A stretch of 64,000 nucleotides of DNA, taken from Marinilactibacillus sp042660675. GTDB taxonomy: Bacteria; Bacillota; Bacilli; Lactobacillales; Carnobacteriaceae_A. The number at the start of each line of letters is the position of its first letter. The first letter of the stretch is position 1. The notes beneath the pieces were generated by a model. It was not told the origin of the DNA. It worked only from the letters and a program-made list of their open reading frames with translations, and searched no databases. The DNA lies in NCBI RefSeq assembly GCF_042660675.1, contig NZ_JBHSUL010000012.1, positions 1 to 64,000 of the forward strand, read 5' to 3'. The translations under genes were made by a program, and so were the position numbers. Shown one piece after another: positions 8,190 through 16,337 of this stretch.

Positions 8190-9605
8190 TTAATTTTTTT
8201 CTGGGTTTGGAAAGTCCACTGTAAAAATCGTCCCTTTTTCAGGTGTGCTATCCACACTAATGGAAGCATCATGAAGAGCCACTAGCTGCTGCACGATGGA
8301 TAAGCCTAGACCAGATTCTCCAAATTTTGTATTGGTTCTAGAAATATCAGCCTTATAGTATCGATCCCATATATTTTTCAGCTGATCTTCTGTCATACCA
8401 ATTCCACTATCTTGAATTTTAATCTGTGTACCTTGTTGAGTTTTGATACCCGTGACAGTAATCAAACCATTCTTAGTAAATTGAATGGCGTTCTTTATTA
8501 AGTTTACTAATATCTGTTTGAATCGATCATAGTCAGCATAAACGGTTATCGGCTCTTCAACACTCAATTGTAGTGTGTTATTTGAACTTTCAGCAAGAGA
8601 TTTCATCTGTTCCTGAATTTCCTCAAAAATCTCGTTCAATGGCAGCGCATGTTTATTCAGCATAATTCGATTAGAACGAATATTTTCATAATCCAAATTC
8701 TCATTTACTAGTCTAATGAGTCGTTTTGTTTCTTTTCTCATCAACTTGATACTTCTTAATCGTTGCGATTCCGGAATAACATCATATTCTAAACCTTCAA
8801 GAAGTCCGTTAATTGTAGTCAACGGTGTGCGCATTTCATGCGCTGCATCTTGCATGAACGTTTTCCGCCTGTCTTCTTGCCGCGCAACTTCTTGACGAGA
8901 CATATCGAGAGCTTGAATCATTTTATTGAAGTCCTGAGATAAGTTATCGATCTCATCTCTGTCTTTATGACTAAGCCTGACATCATAGTCACCTTCTGCC
9001 ACCATATGAGCAGCTTGCCTTAGTCTATTGACTCTTTTAACCTGATACCTTGCAAATATGAAACTCATTATAATAGCAATAACAGTTGAAATCAGAAAAG
9101 CATTAAACAAATTCCTTTTCAGTTCACTCATTTGTCGCTCAATCTGACTAACCGGAGCACTCACAGCTACAAAACCTGAGTACTCACTTGTGCTTTTGTT
9201 GAAATAAGGTAAATAAACATAGGCTGTTTCTCTAGGATTTCCGTAAAGATCGGCTTGTTCGGTGGTTAAAGAAACTCTTTCTCCGCTTTTCAAACGATCT
9301 TCTTCATCTGGTACTACTCTGGTTTCGATATTATCTGGTAAGTCTGGAAAAATCAGATGTCCATCATTATCAAAAACAAAAAATGTGACGCCCTGGTTTC
9401 CTAATAGTGACTGAAAATTCGACAACTCATCTGAACTCAAATTAACGTCGACAATCGATTCAGCATAGGCAAACAACCTATTTTCCGTTCCTTTTATTGC
9501 AGTGTTGCGTGCAAACAATACAATAGAAAAAACAGAAATCATTAGTATCATTATAATGACTGAAAGGAACCCTAGCATCAACTGATAAAAATAAGGAAAT
9601 TTCAT
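8190..9605 (-). CDS. Sensor histidine kinase of a two-component system
   Basis: This 471-residue membrane sensor autophosphorylates and passes phosphate to the regulator encoded just upstream. Two membrane helices (about 8-32 and 167-187) bracket an extracellular sensor domain of about 130 residues, followed by a HAMP linker (about 187-240). The phospho-acceptor is His256 (HEMRTP), and the ATPase domain has N (NLIKNAI), G1 (DSGIGM) and G2 (GESGLGLS) boxes. Its ATG shares one base with the regulator stop (TAATG), so the two are translationally coupled. The signal is unknown; neighbouring envelope genes make cell-wall stress a reasonable guess but nothing more. Confidence 0.9.
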   Translation of the reverse strand: MKFPYFYQLMLGFLSVIIMILMISVFSIVLFARNTAIKGTENRLFAYAESIVDVNLSSDELSNFQSLLGNQGVTFFVFDNDGHLIFPDLPDNIETRVVPDEEDRLKSGERVSLTTEQADLYGNPRETAYVYLPYFNKSTSEYSGFVAVSAPVSQIERQMSELKRNLFNAFLISTVIAIIMSFIFARYQVKRVNRLRQAAHMVAEGDYDVRLSHKDRDEIDNLSQDFNKMIQALDMSRQEVARQEDRRKTFMQDAAHEMRTPLTTINGLLEGLEYDVIPESQRLRSIKLMRKETKRLIRLVNENLDYENIRSNRIMLNKHALPLNEIFEEIQEQMKSLAESSNNTLQLSVEEPITVYADYDRFKQILVNLIKNAIQFTKNGLITVTGIKTQQGTQIKIQDSGIGMTEDQLKNIWDRYYKADISRTNTKFGESGLGLSIVQQLVALHDASISVDSTPEKGTIFTVDFPNPEKN

Positions 9606-10321
9606 TAGGTTTCTACTGCTCCTGTATCATCAAATTTATATCCAACACCCCAGACAGTATGAATAACTTGTGGTCCATTTTGTACTAACTTTTGTCTCAA
9701 CTTTTTAATATGTGCATCAACGGTTCTTTCATCTCCAAAATACTCGTAGTCCCAGACAATTTGTAAAAGTTGTTCTCTTGAGAAGACTCTTCTAGGACTA
9801 TTCGCTAAGGTATAAAGTAAATCAAATTCTTTAGGTGTTAAACCTTCCAGCACTTTATCGTAAAGCACAACTTCTCTGGTATTTCTATCTAATTTCAAGT
9901 GTTCTGTTTCAACTTCATATTCTTCTTGGACTCCTTTTTCCGGATTATCTGTCTGGTCTGCTCTCCTTTTAAGTGATTTGATTCGAGCAACCAATGTCAA
10001 TGGACTAAAAGGTTTGGTGACATAATCGTCAGCACCGATTTCTAGACCGATGACTTCATCACTCTCCGTATCCTTAGCCGTCAACATAATAATCGGTATA
10101 CGAGTAGAATGTTTTCTGATCTCTTTACAGATCATCATGCCATCCATTTCTGGTAGCATAATATCTAAAACAATTAGGTCAAACTTTTCTTGGTTATCCA
10201 TATAGGTTTCGAGACCTTGTTTTCCATTATGAATAAACGTTGCTTCCCATTCTTCTTTCAAAAAAAACATTTCAATCATTTCACAAACAGATTCATTATC
10301 TTCAATCATTAAAATATTCAT
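9605..10321 (-). CDS. OmpR/PhoB-family response regulator
   Basis: This 238-residue transcription factor has an N-terminal receiver domain and a C-terminal winged-helix DNA-binding domain. The phosphorylation site is Asp53 (LDIMLPEMDG), with acidic residues at the N-terminus and the KPF lysine of the receiver fold also present. The DNA-binding half contains LTPKEFDLL and the typical YKF-like end. The kinase gene overlaps its stop codon by one base. An AGAGGGAT ribosome site precedes the ATG. The target genes are not evident from the window. Confidence 0.93.
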   Translation of the reverse strand: MNILMIEDNESVCEMIEMFFLKEEWEATFIHNGKQGLETYMDNQEKFDLIVLDIMLPEMDGMMICKEIRKHSTRIPIIMLTAKDTESDEVIGLEIGADDYVTKPFSPLTLVARIKSLKRRADQTDNPEKGVQEEYEVETEHLKLDRNTREVVLYDKVLEGLTPKEFDLLYTLANSPRRVFSREQLLQIVWDYEYFGDERTVDAHIKKLRQKLVQNGPQVIHTVWGVGYKFDDTGAVET

Positions 10322-10365
10322 GTATATCCCTCTTTCACTTAAGGTTTTCCTAGGGTTTATTCTAC

Positions 10366-10371
10366 ATTATA
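10366..10371 (-). promoter_or_regulatory. Candidate -10 element for the two-component operon
   Basis: A consensus TATAAT lies 45 bases upstream of the response regulator ATG. The matching -35 region is poor (TTAAAT at 16-base spacing), so an activator may be needed. Confidence 0.4.
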
Positions 10372-10471
10372 CATTGAATATTTGAAAATTTAACGCGAAT
10401 CTAAATATTTCTTCTTTTAAATTAGATAAAATAGTGAAAATAATTCGAATTAATTATTGCTTATTTTCAGT

Positions 10472-10500
10472 AAAAAAAAGCTCGCCAGTGGCGAGCTTTT
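10472..10500 (-). terminator. Terminator of ssb
   Basis: A perfect 11-bp stem (10476-10486 with 10490-10500, loop of three) is followed by a T run on the minus strand. It begins seven bases past the ssb stop. Confidence 0.9.
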
Positions 10501-10507
10501 GAACCGA

Positions 10508-10846
10508 TTATATTACGAGTGTACTTTCTTGTTTTTTAGGTTGTAGAAATTGTACGTCATTAACTAGTAGTTCGACTACATAAACCGTTTCCTTGTCTGA
10601 ATTTTGATAACTTCTAGATTGCATTTTACCATTCAAACCGATTAAATCTCCTTTATTGCAGTATTCTTCAATCAACTCTGCACGCTTGCCCCAGGCGACT
10701 ACAGGTATAAAATCTGCTTCTGTATTCCCTTCTGATTTGTAATGTCTTTGAACAGCAATAACATTATTCATCACGATTTTACCTTCCCCTACATCTCTCA
10801 GTTCTATATCTCGAACAATTCTTCCTACAAATGATACCTGATTCAT
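10508..10846 (-). CDS. ssbB: Short single-stranded DNA-binding protein, SsbB type
   Basis: This 112-residue OB-fold protein binds single-stranded DNA. It matches the short SsbB (YwpH) class of Firmicutes, which protects incoming DNA during competence, rather than the essential SsbA of about 170 residues. The fold is complete (MNQVSFVGRI at the start, FIPVVAWGKRAE in the middle). The acidic C-terminal tail ending in DDLPF, which recruits replication proteins, is absent; the protein ends STLVI. A GGAGG ribosome site precedes the ATG. It is monocistronic, between two terminators. I see no clear competence box upstream. Confidence 0.85.
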   Translation of the reverse strand: MNQVSFVGRIVRDIELRDVGEGKIVMNNVIAVQRHYKSEGNTEADFIPVVAWGKRAELIEEYCNKGDLIGLNGKMQSRSYQNSDKETVYVVELLVNDVQFLQPKKQESTLVI

Positions 10847-10927
10847 CCCTTTTCCTCCTGTAACAGTAATTTGTGAGTCATCTTATCTACTCTCTTTAAT
10901 TACTGTTCACTTAACTAGAAAAATGAC

Positions 10928-10961
10928 GAAAAAAACAAGCAGAAAGTATCTGCTTGTTTTT
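10928..10961 (-). terminator. Terminator after the mbl-epuA pair
   Basis: Arms near 10931-10943 and 10949-10960 form a 12-bp stem around a short loop. T residues follow on the minus strand. It lies about 20 bases beyond the EpuA-like stop. Confidence 0.85.
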
Positions 10962-10981
10962 AAACTGCTTTCGAGTTGTGA

Positions 10982-11170
10982 TTATAAAATAAACTCCAAA
11001 ATATGCTGCCAAAGTTCCGGTTCGAAAACATCCATCGAACTGTTTCCGTCCCCAATGACACCATATCCGATCATAACGCCTCCAATGAACGCTGCCGTGA
11101 TCAATATAAGTACGATAATGATTTTTAGTAAATATAGGCCAGTTTTCTTCAAAACAGATTGCCATGTCAT
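10982..11170 (-). CDS. EpuA-like small membrane protein
   Basis: This 62-residue protein has a single hydrophobic helix (about 13-35) and a short, probably extracellular tail carrying VIGDG and WQHILEFI. These look like features of the EpuA family, often mislabelled as an RNA polymerase beta subunit, which sits beside murA in streptococci. Here it follows mbl by 58 bases and is closed by a terminator, so it belongs with the wall-elongation genes. A GAGGTG ribosome site precedes the ATG. The family assignment is from memory of the motif and gene order; the function is unknown. Confidence 0.6.
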   Translation of the reverse strand: MTWQSVLKKTGLYLLKIIIVLILITAAFIGGVMIGYGVIGDGNSSMDVFEPELWQHILEFIL

Positions 11171-11228
11171 ATAATTACACCTCTAAACCAGTTTATTTTA
11201 TCTTCTACGTGAGTCATCGTGCAGTGGC

Positions 11229-12212
11229 TTATTTACGTTTTTTTAAACTTTCTAGTAAAATTCCAGTTCCTAACGCTACTGAATCTAAAGGATTTTCTGC
11301 CTTGAATACAGGAACTTTCAGTTCCTCTGCAAACAATAGATCAATCCCATCTATCAATGCGCCTCCACCTGTAAGAATGACTCCGCGATCAATAATGTCA
11401 GCAGATAATTCTGGTGGCGTTTTTTCTAAAACTTCTTTAGCTTGCTCCACTACTACCACCATGGATTCTCGAGTTGCTTCCATCACTTCAAGTGAAGTAA
11501 TCGAAATCGTACGCGGAAGACCTGAAACAACATCTCTACCTCTTACGTCCATCGAATCATTACGTCCATGATCAAATATGACACCTATTTCCTTTTTAAC
11601 GGCTTCAGCTGTTCGAACACCAATTAACAGATTGTGCTTTTTCTTGATATAAACAATAATATCGTTGTCCAATGTATCTCCAGCCACTTTCACAGAACGA
11701 CTAGTTACGATACCGCCCATAGACAAAACAGCAATATCACTTGTTCCACCACCGATATCAATAACCATGTTTCCACTCGGTTGAAAAATGTCCATTCCTG
11801 CTCCAATAGCTGCTACCTTTGGCTCTTCTTCCAGATAAACGTTTTTGCCACCACTTTTTTCAGCAACTTCAATGATCGCTTTCTGCTCAATAGCTGTAAT
11901 ATTAGTCGGACAGCAAATTAAAATATTTGGTTTAGACAAAAAGCCTTTTACATTTAATTTATTTATAAAGTACGTTAGCATCGCTTCTGTAATATCAAAG
12001 TCTGCAATGACACCGCCTTGTAGGGGTCTGATTGCTTGAATATTTCCCGGAGTTCTACCGACCATTAAATACGCTTCTTCACCTACTGCCAGTACTTCTT
12101 TTGTTTTTGTATCAAGCGCTACAACAGAAGGCTCATTTAATACGATACCTTTACCTTTGACATGTACTAATACATTCGCAGTTCCTAAATCAATTCCAAT
12201 ATCTCTTGCCAT
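11229..12212 (-). CDS. mbl: MreB-like actin homologue Mbl
   Basis: This bacterial actin guides peptidoglycan synthesis along the cell cylinder and is expected as filaments under the membrane. The 327-residue product has the actin phosphate loops (GIDLGTANV at the start and DIGGGTSDIAV in the middle) and the adenosine motif TGGGALIDG. The opening ARDIGIDLGTANVLVHVKGK is nearly that of B. subtilis Mbl rather than MreB. The start was set at 12212, 24 codons inside the longest frame, because GAGAGGAGA precedes this ATG and the family begins here. It has its own promoter and is followed by the EpuA-like gene. Confidence 0.93.
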   Translation of the reverse strand: MARDIGIDLGTANVLVHVKGKGIVLNEPSVVALDTKTKEVLAVGEEAYLMVGRTPGNIQAIRPLQGGVIADFDITEAMLTYFINKLNVKGFLSKPNILICCPTNITAIEQKAIIEVAEKSGGKNVYLEEEPKVAAIGAGMDIFQPSGNMVIDIGGGTSDIAVLSMGGIVTSRSVKVAGDTLDNDIIVYIKKKHNLLIGVRTAEAVKKEIGVIFDHGRNDSMDVRGRDVVSGLPRTISITSLEVMEATRESMVVVVEQAKEVLEKTPPELSADIIDRGVILTGGGALIDGIDLLFAEELKVPVFKAENPLDSVALGTGILLESLKKRK

Positions 12213-12328
12213 GATTGTTCTCCTCTCAAGCTTTTTACACTTATCGTTAAAAGGTAAAAAGTCATATCGTATATCTTTTCTCATTTAAAATTTTTTTATT
12301 TGATATTTAAGAATTTCTCACTCTTTCT

Positions 12329-12357
12329 ATCATACTCAAGATTGTAAAAAAGAGCAA
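12329..12357 (-). promoter_or_regulatory. Sigma-A promoter of mbl
   Basis: TTGCTC (12352-12357) and TATGAT (12329-12334) are spaced by 17 bases. They sit between the murA terminator and mbl, leaving a leader of about 110 bases. Confidence 0.6.
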
Positions 12358-12395
12358 GATTAAAAAAAGCTCCCATCAATATTCATCTGTTATGT

Positions 12396-12448
12396 ACAAA
12401 AAAAGCTGAACCGAGTAGATAAAGGTAGTTTACCTATTCGGTCCAGCT
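12396..12448 (-). terminator. Terminator of murA
   Basis: A long hairpin with an 11-bp outer stem (12404-12414 with 12438-12448) and an inner AGGTA/TACCT stem is followed by a run of T on the minus strand. Confidence 0.85.
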
Positions 12449-12474
12449 CATTGCGAATCTTTAACCTATTCGAA

Positions 12475-13779
12475 TTATTCTGAAACGACTGTGTCTTTTG
12501 ATTTAATCACAGATTCGTCTGCATTGATTCTTTCGACGTCTGCCCCTAGACCAATGAGTTTCTTGTGGAAATTGTAATATCCACGGTCCAAGTGATTCAA
12601 GTTCGTTACTTGTGTGTAACCAGCTGAGACTAGACCCGCTAGAATTAAGGCTGCTGATGCTCGTAAGTCACTTGATGCAACTTCAGCTCCTTGTAGCGCT
12701 TTTCCACCAACGATAACAAGACTTTGTCCATCAATTTTGAATTCAGCATTCATACGACGAAGCTCTTCCATGTGCATGAAGCGATTTTCAAATACGGTTT
12801 CTCTCATAACGCTCGTACCTTCAGCCTGTAGCTGAGCAATCGTCATTTGAGCTTGCATATCCGTAGGAAAACCTGGATGAGGCATTGTTTTAACGTCTGT
12901 CGCCATTAATTTTTCCGGTCCGATAACACGCAATCCTTGTTGTTCTTCTTCAAAGATTACACCCATTTCTTTGAGTTTAGAAATTAAAGGTTTATTGTGT
13001 TCAGATACAGCATCTTTAATTAAAATATTTCCTTGAGTGATTGCTGCAGCCACCATGAACGTTCCACTTTCTATACGGTCAGGAATGATCATATGATTCG
13101 TTCCAGTAAGTTTCTCTACTCCTTCAATACGAATCGTTTCTGTTCCAGCGCCGATAACTTTAGCACCCATACGATTCAAGAAATTAGCCAAATCTACAAT
13201 TTCTGGTTCTCTTGCAACGTTTTCAATTACGGTTGTTCCTTCAGCTAGTGTAGCTGCCATCATAATGTTTTGAGTTGCACCAACACTAGGGAAGTCTAGA
13301 TAAATATGAGCACCTTTAAGCTTCTCTGCTGAAGCTTCAATGTACCCTTTCTTGATATGTACCTCTACTCCCATTGCTTCGAACCCTTTTAAATGTAAAT
13401 CTATTGGACGGGTACCAATCGCGCAGCCACCTGGTAATGCTACTTTTGCGTAGCCTGTTCTAGCTAATAATGGTCCCATAACAACAATAGATGCACGCAT
13501 TTTGCTCATAAAGTCAAATGGTGTTTCATCGTTTAATTCTTTTGTAGCGTCAAAAGTCATCTGCTTATTTTCTTCGTCAAATGTAACTTCAACGTTCAAG
13601 TATTTTAAAACAGCTTCCATTGTATAGATATCTGATAATAATGGCACATTAGATAGTGTATTCATGCCGTTTTCTGCTAATATAGTTGCTGCTAAAATAG
13701 GTAATGCAGCATTTTTTGCGCCTTCTAATTCGACGGTACCTGATAATTTACGTCCGCCACTTACAACGATTTTTTCCAT
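12475..13779 (-). CDS. murA: UDP-N-acetylglucosamine 1-carboxyvinyltransferase MurA
   Basis: MurA catalyses the first committed step of peptidoglycan synthesis, transferring enolpyruvate from PEP to UDP-GlcNAc in the cytoplasm. The 434-residue product is full length. Lys22-Asn23 (GAKNAALP), Arg95 and the catalytic Cys119 (LPGGCAIGTRPID) are present; the cysteine predicts fosfomycin sensitivity. The start was set at 13779, twelve codons inside the longest frame, since GGAGGG precedes it and MEKIVVSGG is the family start. DUF1146 lies upstream and mbl downstream, the order seen in many Firmicutes. Confidence 0.96.
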   Translation of the reverse strand: MEKIVVSGGRKLSGTVELEGAKNAALPILAATILAENGMNTLSNVPLLSDIYTMEAVLKYLNVEVTFDEENKQMTFDATKELNDETPFDFMSKMRASIVVMGPLLARTGYAKVALPGGCAIGTRPIDLHLKGFEAMGVEVHIKKGYIEASAEKLKGAHIYLDFPSVGATQNIMMAATLAEGTTVIENVAREPEIVDLANFLNRMGAKVIGAGTETIRIEGVEKLTGTNHMIIPDRIESGTFMVAAAITQGNILIKDAVSEHNKPLISKLKEMGVIFEEEQQGLRVIGPEKLMATDVKTMPHPGFPTDMQAQMTIAQLQAEGTSVMRETVFENRFMHMEELRRMNAEFKIDGQSLVIVGGKALQGAEVASSDLRASAALILAGLVSAGYTQVTNLNHLDRGYYNFHKKLIGLGADVERINADESVIKSKDTVVSE

Positions 13780-14099
13780 GCTTTGCCCTCCAAGGTGATA
13801 CTCTTCCAAGATCATTCTACTTCGGTATACGATTATATCGACAGGTTAGTTAAAATTAAAATTTATTTTGGAACCCATTCTCATGATGGTTCCTTGCATT
13901 TTTGTTTATTTAATGTAACAAAACAAATTAAAAACAGGATTGATGAGATAAGACTATTGCAGTTATTACAAATCACAATAATCTGTTATATTATATCAGA
14001 AAGCACCCTGTTAAGAAACTGTTTCATCCGCGCTGTATATGACTTTTGTGTGAACAATTAATTGAAACGTTTCCATGATCTACAGTTCTGTTTTAAGGA
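13780..14099. other. Gene-free 320-bp interval upstream of murA
   Basis: This AT-rich stretch holds no open frame with a credible start. It contains the probable extended -10 promoter of murA (13990-13998). I see no terminator for the DUF1146 gene, so read-through into murA is also possible. Confidence 0.5.
13990..13998 (-). promoter_or_regulatory. Candidate extended -10 promoter of murA
   Basis: TGATATAAT on the minus strand is a full extended -10 element (TGn-TATAAT). The -35 region (TTTCTT) is weak. The predicted leader is about 200 bases. Confidence 0.4.
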
Positions 14100-14336
14100 T
14101 TAGTTGAATAGTTGGACAAGATTCTGAGATGAAAGTACGAATTCGATAAAAAAGCTACTTACGGTATACCCAAGTGCTATCGAAATCAGAACATATAAAA
14201 TTCTCGCTTGTCGAACATGATATTTTTTGATCCAATAGTCTGTTTTCAGTCCCTGTAGCGCCCAAAATGCTAGTAGTACAAAAACAGTATGCGAAATTAA
14301 TGTAACGAGAGATTGCAATCCAATATAAGTCATCAT
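14100..14336 (-). CDS. DUF1146 membrane protein, YwzB-like
   Basis: This 78-residue protein has two membrane helices (about 8-30 and 44-70) separated by a charged segment containing YHVRQAR. The pattern fits the DUF1146 (YwzB) family, found just upstream of murA in many Firmicutes, as here. The function is unknown; constant linkage to murA suggests an envelope role. The gene begins with two successive ATG codons preceded by AAAGGAAT. In B. subtilis and enterococci the ATP synthase operon normally lies between upp and this gene, but here only 134 bases separate them. Confidence 0.8.
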   Translation of the reverse strand: MMTYIGLQSLVTLISHTVFVLLAFWALQGLKTDYWIKKYHVRQARILYVLISIALGYTVSSFFIEFVLSSQNLVQLFN

Positions 14337-14426
14337 TTGATTCCTTTCGAAGTTAGTCTATCATACCTGTTGAGACGATTTCACTTATTCTGCTTATAGG
14401 TTCTGTTTTATCTTATTATAAACGAG

Positions 14427-14462
14427 AAACCTCCAATCCACATATAGGATTGAAGGTTTTTT
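14427..14462. terminator. Terminator-like hairpin between upp and DUF1146
   Basis: A 13-bp stem (14427-14439 with 14447-14459) has a strong T run only on the plus-strand side and a short T run on the minus side. It starts within 10 bases of the upp stop, so it is probably the upp terminator, if an imperfect one. Confidence 0.6.
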
Positions 14463-14470
14463 CGTCTTAA

Positions 14471-15100
14471 TTATAATGTTCCGAACAGTCTGTCTCCTGC
14501 ATCACCAAGACCAGGTAAGATGTAACCTTTCTCATCTAACTTTTCATCTTGTGAAGCTGTATAGATGTCAACATCAGGGTGAGCGTCTTGCAAAACTTTT
14601 ACCCCTTCTGGTGCGGCTACTAGACATACAAATTTAATATTTGTAGCGCCTCTTTTTTTCAGTGCATCAATTGCAGCAACAGCTGACCCGCCTGTTGCAA
14701 GCATAGGATCAACAACTAGCAATTGACGATCAGGTAAGTCAGAAGGCAATTTCACGAAATACTCTACTGGTTCCATTGTTTCGTGGTCACGGTACATTCC
14801 CACATGTCCAACTTTAGCAGCTGGAATAAGATCTAGCATACCATCGACCATTCCTAGTCCTGCTCGAAGGATTGGAACGATTACGACTTTTTTACCAGAT
14901 AGTTGTTTTTGTGTTGATGTTACTAATGGTGTTTCAATTTCTACATCTTCTAGTGGCATTTCACGAGAAACTTCATAGGCTAAGAGCCTTGCAATTTCAT
15001 TTACAACTTCTCTAAAATATTTTGTACCTGTGCGTTTGTCTCTGATAATTGTCAGCTTGTGTTGAATCAGTGGATGATTGATAACTTGAAGTTTCCCCAT
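14471..15100 (-). CDS. upp: Uracil phosphoribosyltransferase
   Basis: This enzyme salvages uracil by making UMP from uracil and PRPP. The 209-residue protein is full length. It carries the PRPP-binding motif VVDPMLATGGSA and the uracil-contacting C-terminus (GYILPGLGDAGDRLFGT). It lies after ywlC and before DUF1146. A promoter with a PurBox-like element is placed upstream. The glyA gene, often found between ywlC and upp, is absent. Confidence 0.96.
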   Translation of the reverse strand: MGKLQVINHPLIQHKLTIIRDKRTGTKYFREVVNEIARLLAYEVSREMPLEDVEIETPLVTSTQKQLSGKKVVIVPILRAGLGMVDGMLDLIPAAKVGHVGMYRDHETMEPVEYFVKLPSDLPDRQLLVVDPMLATGGSAVAAIDALKKRGATNIKFVCLVAAPEGVKVLQDAHPDVDIYTASQDEKLDEKGYILPGLGDAGDRLFGTL

Positions 15101-15166
15101 TGAAATTGCTCCTTTATGATTAAATTATATTTCTTTTCAAATTCACTTGTGTGATAACCTCTAATC

Positions 15167-15195
15167 ATTGTACATAAAGGCCGAACATTTTTCCA
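15167..15195 (-). promoter_or_regulatory. upp promoter with PurBox-like element in the spacer
   Basis: TGGAAA (15190-15195) and TACAAT (15167-15172) are spaced 17 bases apart, 67 bases before the upp start. The spacer (15177-15189) reads AAGGCCGAACATT on the plus strand. That matches 11 of 13 positions of the lactococcal PurBox consensus AWWWCCGAACWWT as I recall it. PurR control of upp is an inference. Confidence 0.35.
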
Positions 15196-15301
15196 TTATA
15201 TTTATCAATTCAAATCAATTTGTCATCTAGTATTCCAGCCGTAACGGTTACACTCACAGTAAATGCTTAAAGAGAACTTCTTATTTCTATTAGTACTAGT
15301 C

Positions 15302-16315
15302 TTAAATAACTGAGTAGGCAGCAGCCTTTTCGAGTCGATTCATATAAGCCTCACCAATTCCTGACTTATTGAAAGGTTCAGCTAGTATAACTGTCGCTTC
15401 CGTTTCTTCAAAGAAGCGTAATCCTTTAAACAATCGTTTAGACGCTAATACGACATCTGATTTTTCTCCTAATGAAAAGGAAACTGTTTCTTTTGTCCCA
15501 AATTGTTTAATGGTTTCTTGAGATGCCAGTATACCAACAACTTCCCCATCAAGCTGATATTTTTTTATAGCTTTTTCCCATCCAATACCTTTTTCGGAAA
15601 TGATTATCACAGGTTCGGTCGGCGAGTAATGAGTATACTTCATCCCAGGAGCCACTGGTGTATCAGATTGATTGGTTAGCCCGGTATTAAATTTTACTGG
15701 ACCAATAATAGCTTCAATTTCGTTTCTTGAGATACCCCCCGGTCTTAAAATCGTCGGAGATTTCGGATTGGAAAGGTCTAAAACGGTAGATTCAAGTCCA
15801 ACCCCTGTTTCTCCACCTTCTACAATACCCGCTATCTTACCATTCAGATCACGGTAAACGTGTTGTGCAGAAGTAGGGCTTGGTTTTCCAGAGGAGTTTG
15901 CACTAGGCGCAGCTAGTGGTTTACCGGTATCTTTAATCAACTGCAATGCAATCGGATGATTTGGCATTCGAATACCAACAGTCCCTAGCCCAGCTGTAAC
16001 GGTTTGTGCTATTGGTCCTTTTTTCTTCAGAACGATTGTACAGGGTCCAGGCCAAAAAGCTTCCATGATTTTTTGAGCGGCTTTGGGAATTTCTTCTGCG
16101 TACTCATATGCTTGCTCAATACTAGATACATGAATGATTAAAGGATTGTCTGCCGGTCTTCCTTTAGCTTTATATATTTTCTTGACGGCCTCTTCATTGG
16201 TTGCATCTGCACCGAGTCCATATACTGTTTCGGTTGGAAACGTGACTACTTCACCTTCTAGCAGCAACTGCGTAGCTTTTTCTAGCTCCTCTTCTTTTAT
16301 CCATATCGTTTCCAC
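15302..16315 (-). CDS. ywlC: Threonylcarbamoyl-AMP synthase (Sua5/YwlC type)
   Basis: This enzyme makes threonylcarbamoyl-AMP from threonine, bicarbonate and ATP, the first step of the t6A37 modification of ANN-decoding tRNAs. The 337-residue protein has an N-terminal YrdC domain (about 1-200, with FPTETVYGLGADA, KGRPADNPL and SANSSGKPSPT). A C-terminal Sua5 domain makes it the long form. GTG at 16315 was chosen as start because GAGAGGAG lies seven bases upstream. It is 22 bases downstream of prmC in the tdk-prfA-prmC-ywlC operon. Confidence 0.92.
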   Translation of the reverse strand: METIWIKEEELEKATQLLLEGEVVTFPTETVYGLGADATNEEAVKKIYKAKGRPADNPLIIHVSSIEQAYEYAEEIPKAAQKIMEAFWPGPCTIVLKKKGPIAQTVTAGLGTVGIRMPNHPIALQLIKDTGKPLAAPSANSSGKPSPTSAQHVYRDLNGKIAGIVEGGETGVGLESTVLDLSNPKSPTILRPGGISRNEIEAIIGPVKFNTGLTNQSDTPVAPGMKYTHYSPTEPVIIISEKGIGWEKAIKKYQLDGEVVGILASQETIKQFGTKETVSFSLGEKSDVVLASKRLFKGLRFFEETEATVILAEPFNKSGIGEAYMNRLEKAAAYSVI

Positions 16316-16337
16316 TCCATTACTCCTCTCTTTTCTT

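Noticed and set aside
10911..11165. Overlapping frame of 84 codons across the EpuA-like gene
   Set aside because: The alternative frame of 62 codons has the ribosome site, a membrane helix and the EpuA motifs; the longer one runs into the terminator hairpin.
14061..14076. Symmetric ATTGAAACGTTTCCAT, cre-like
   Set aside because: Three mismatches to the CcpA consensus, and a location just past the DUF1146 stop with no promoter alongside; probably chance.
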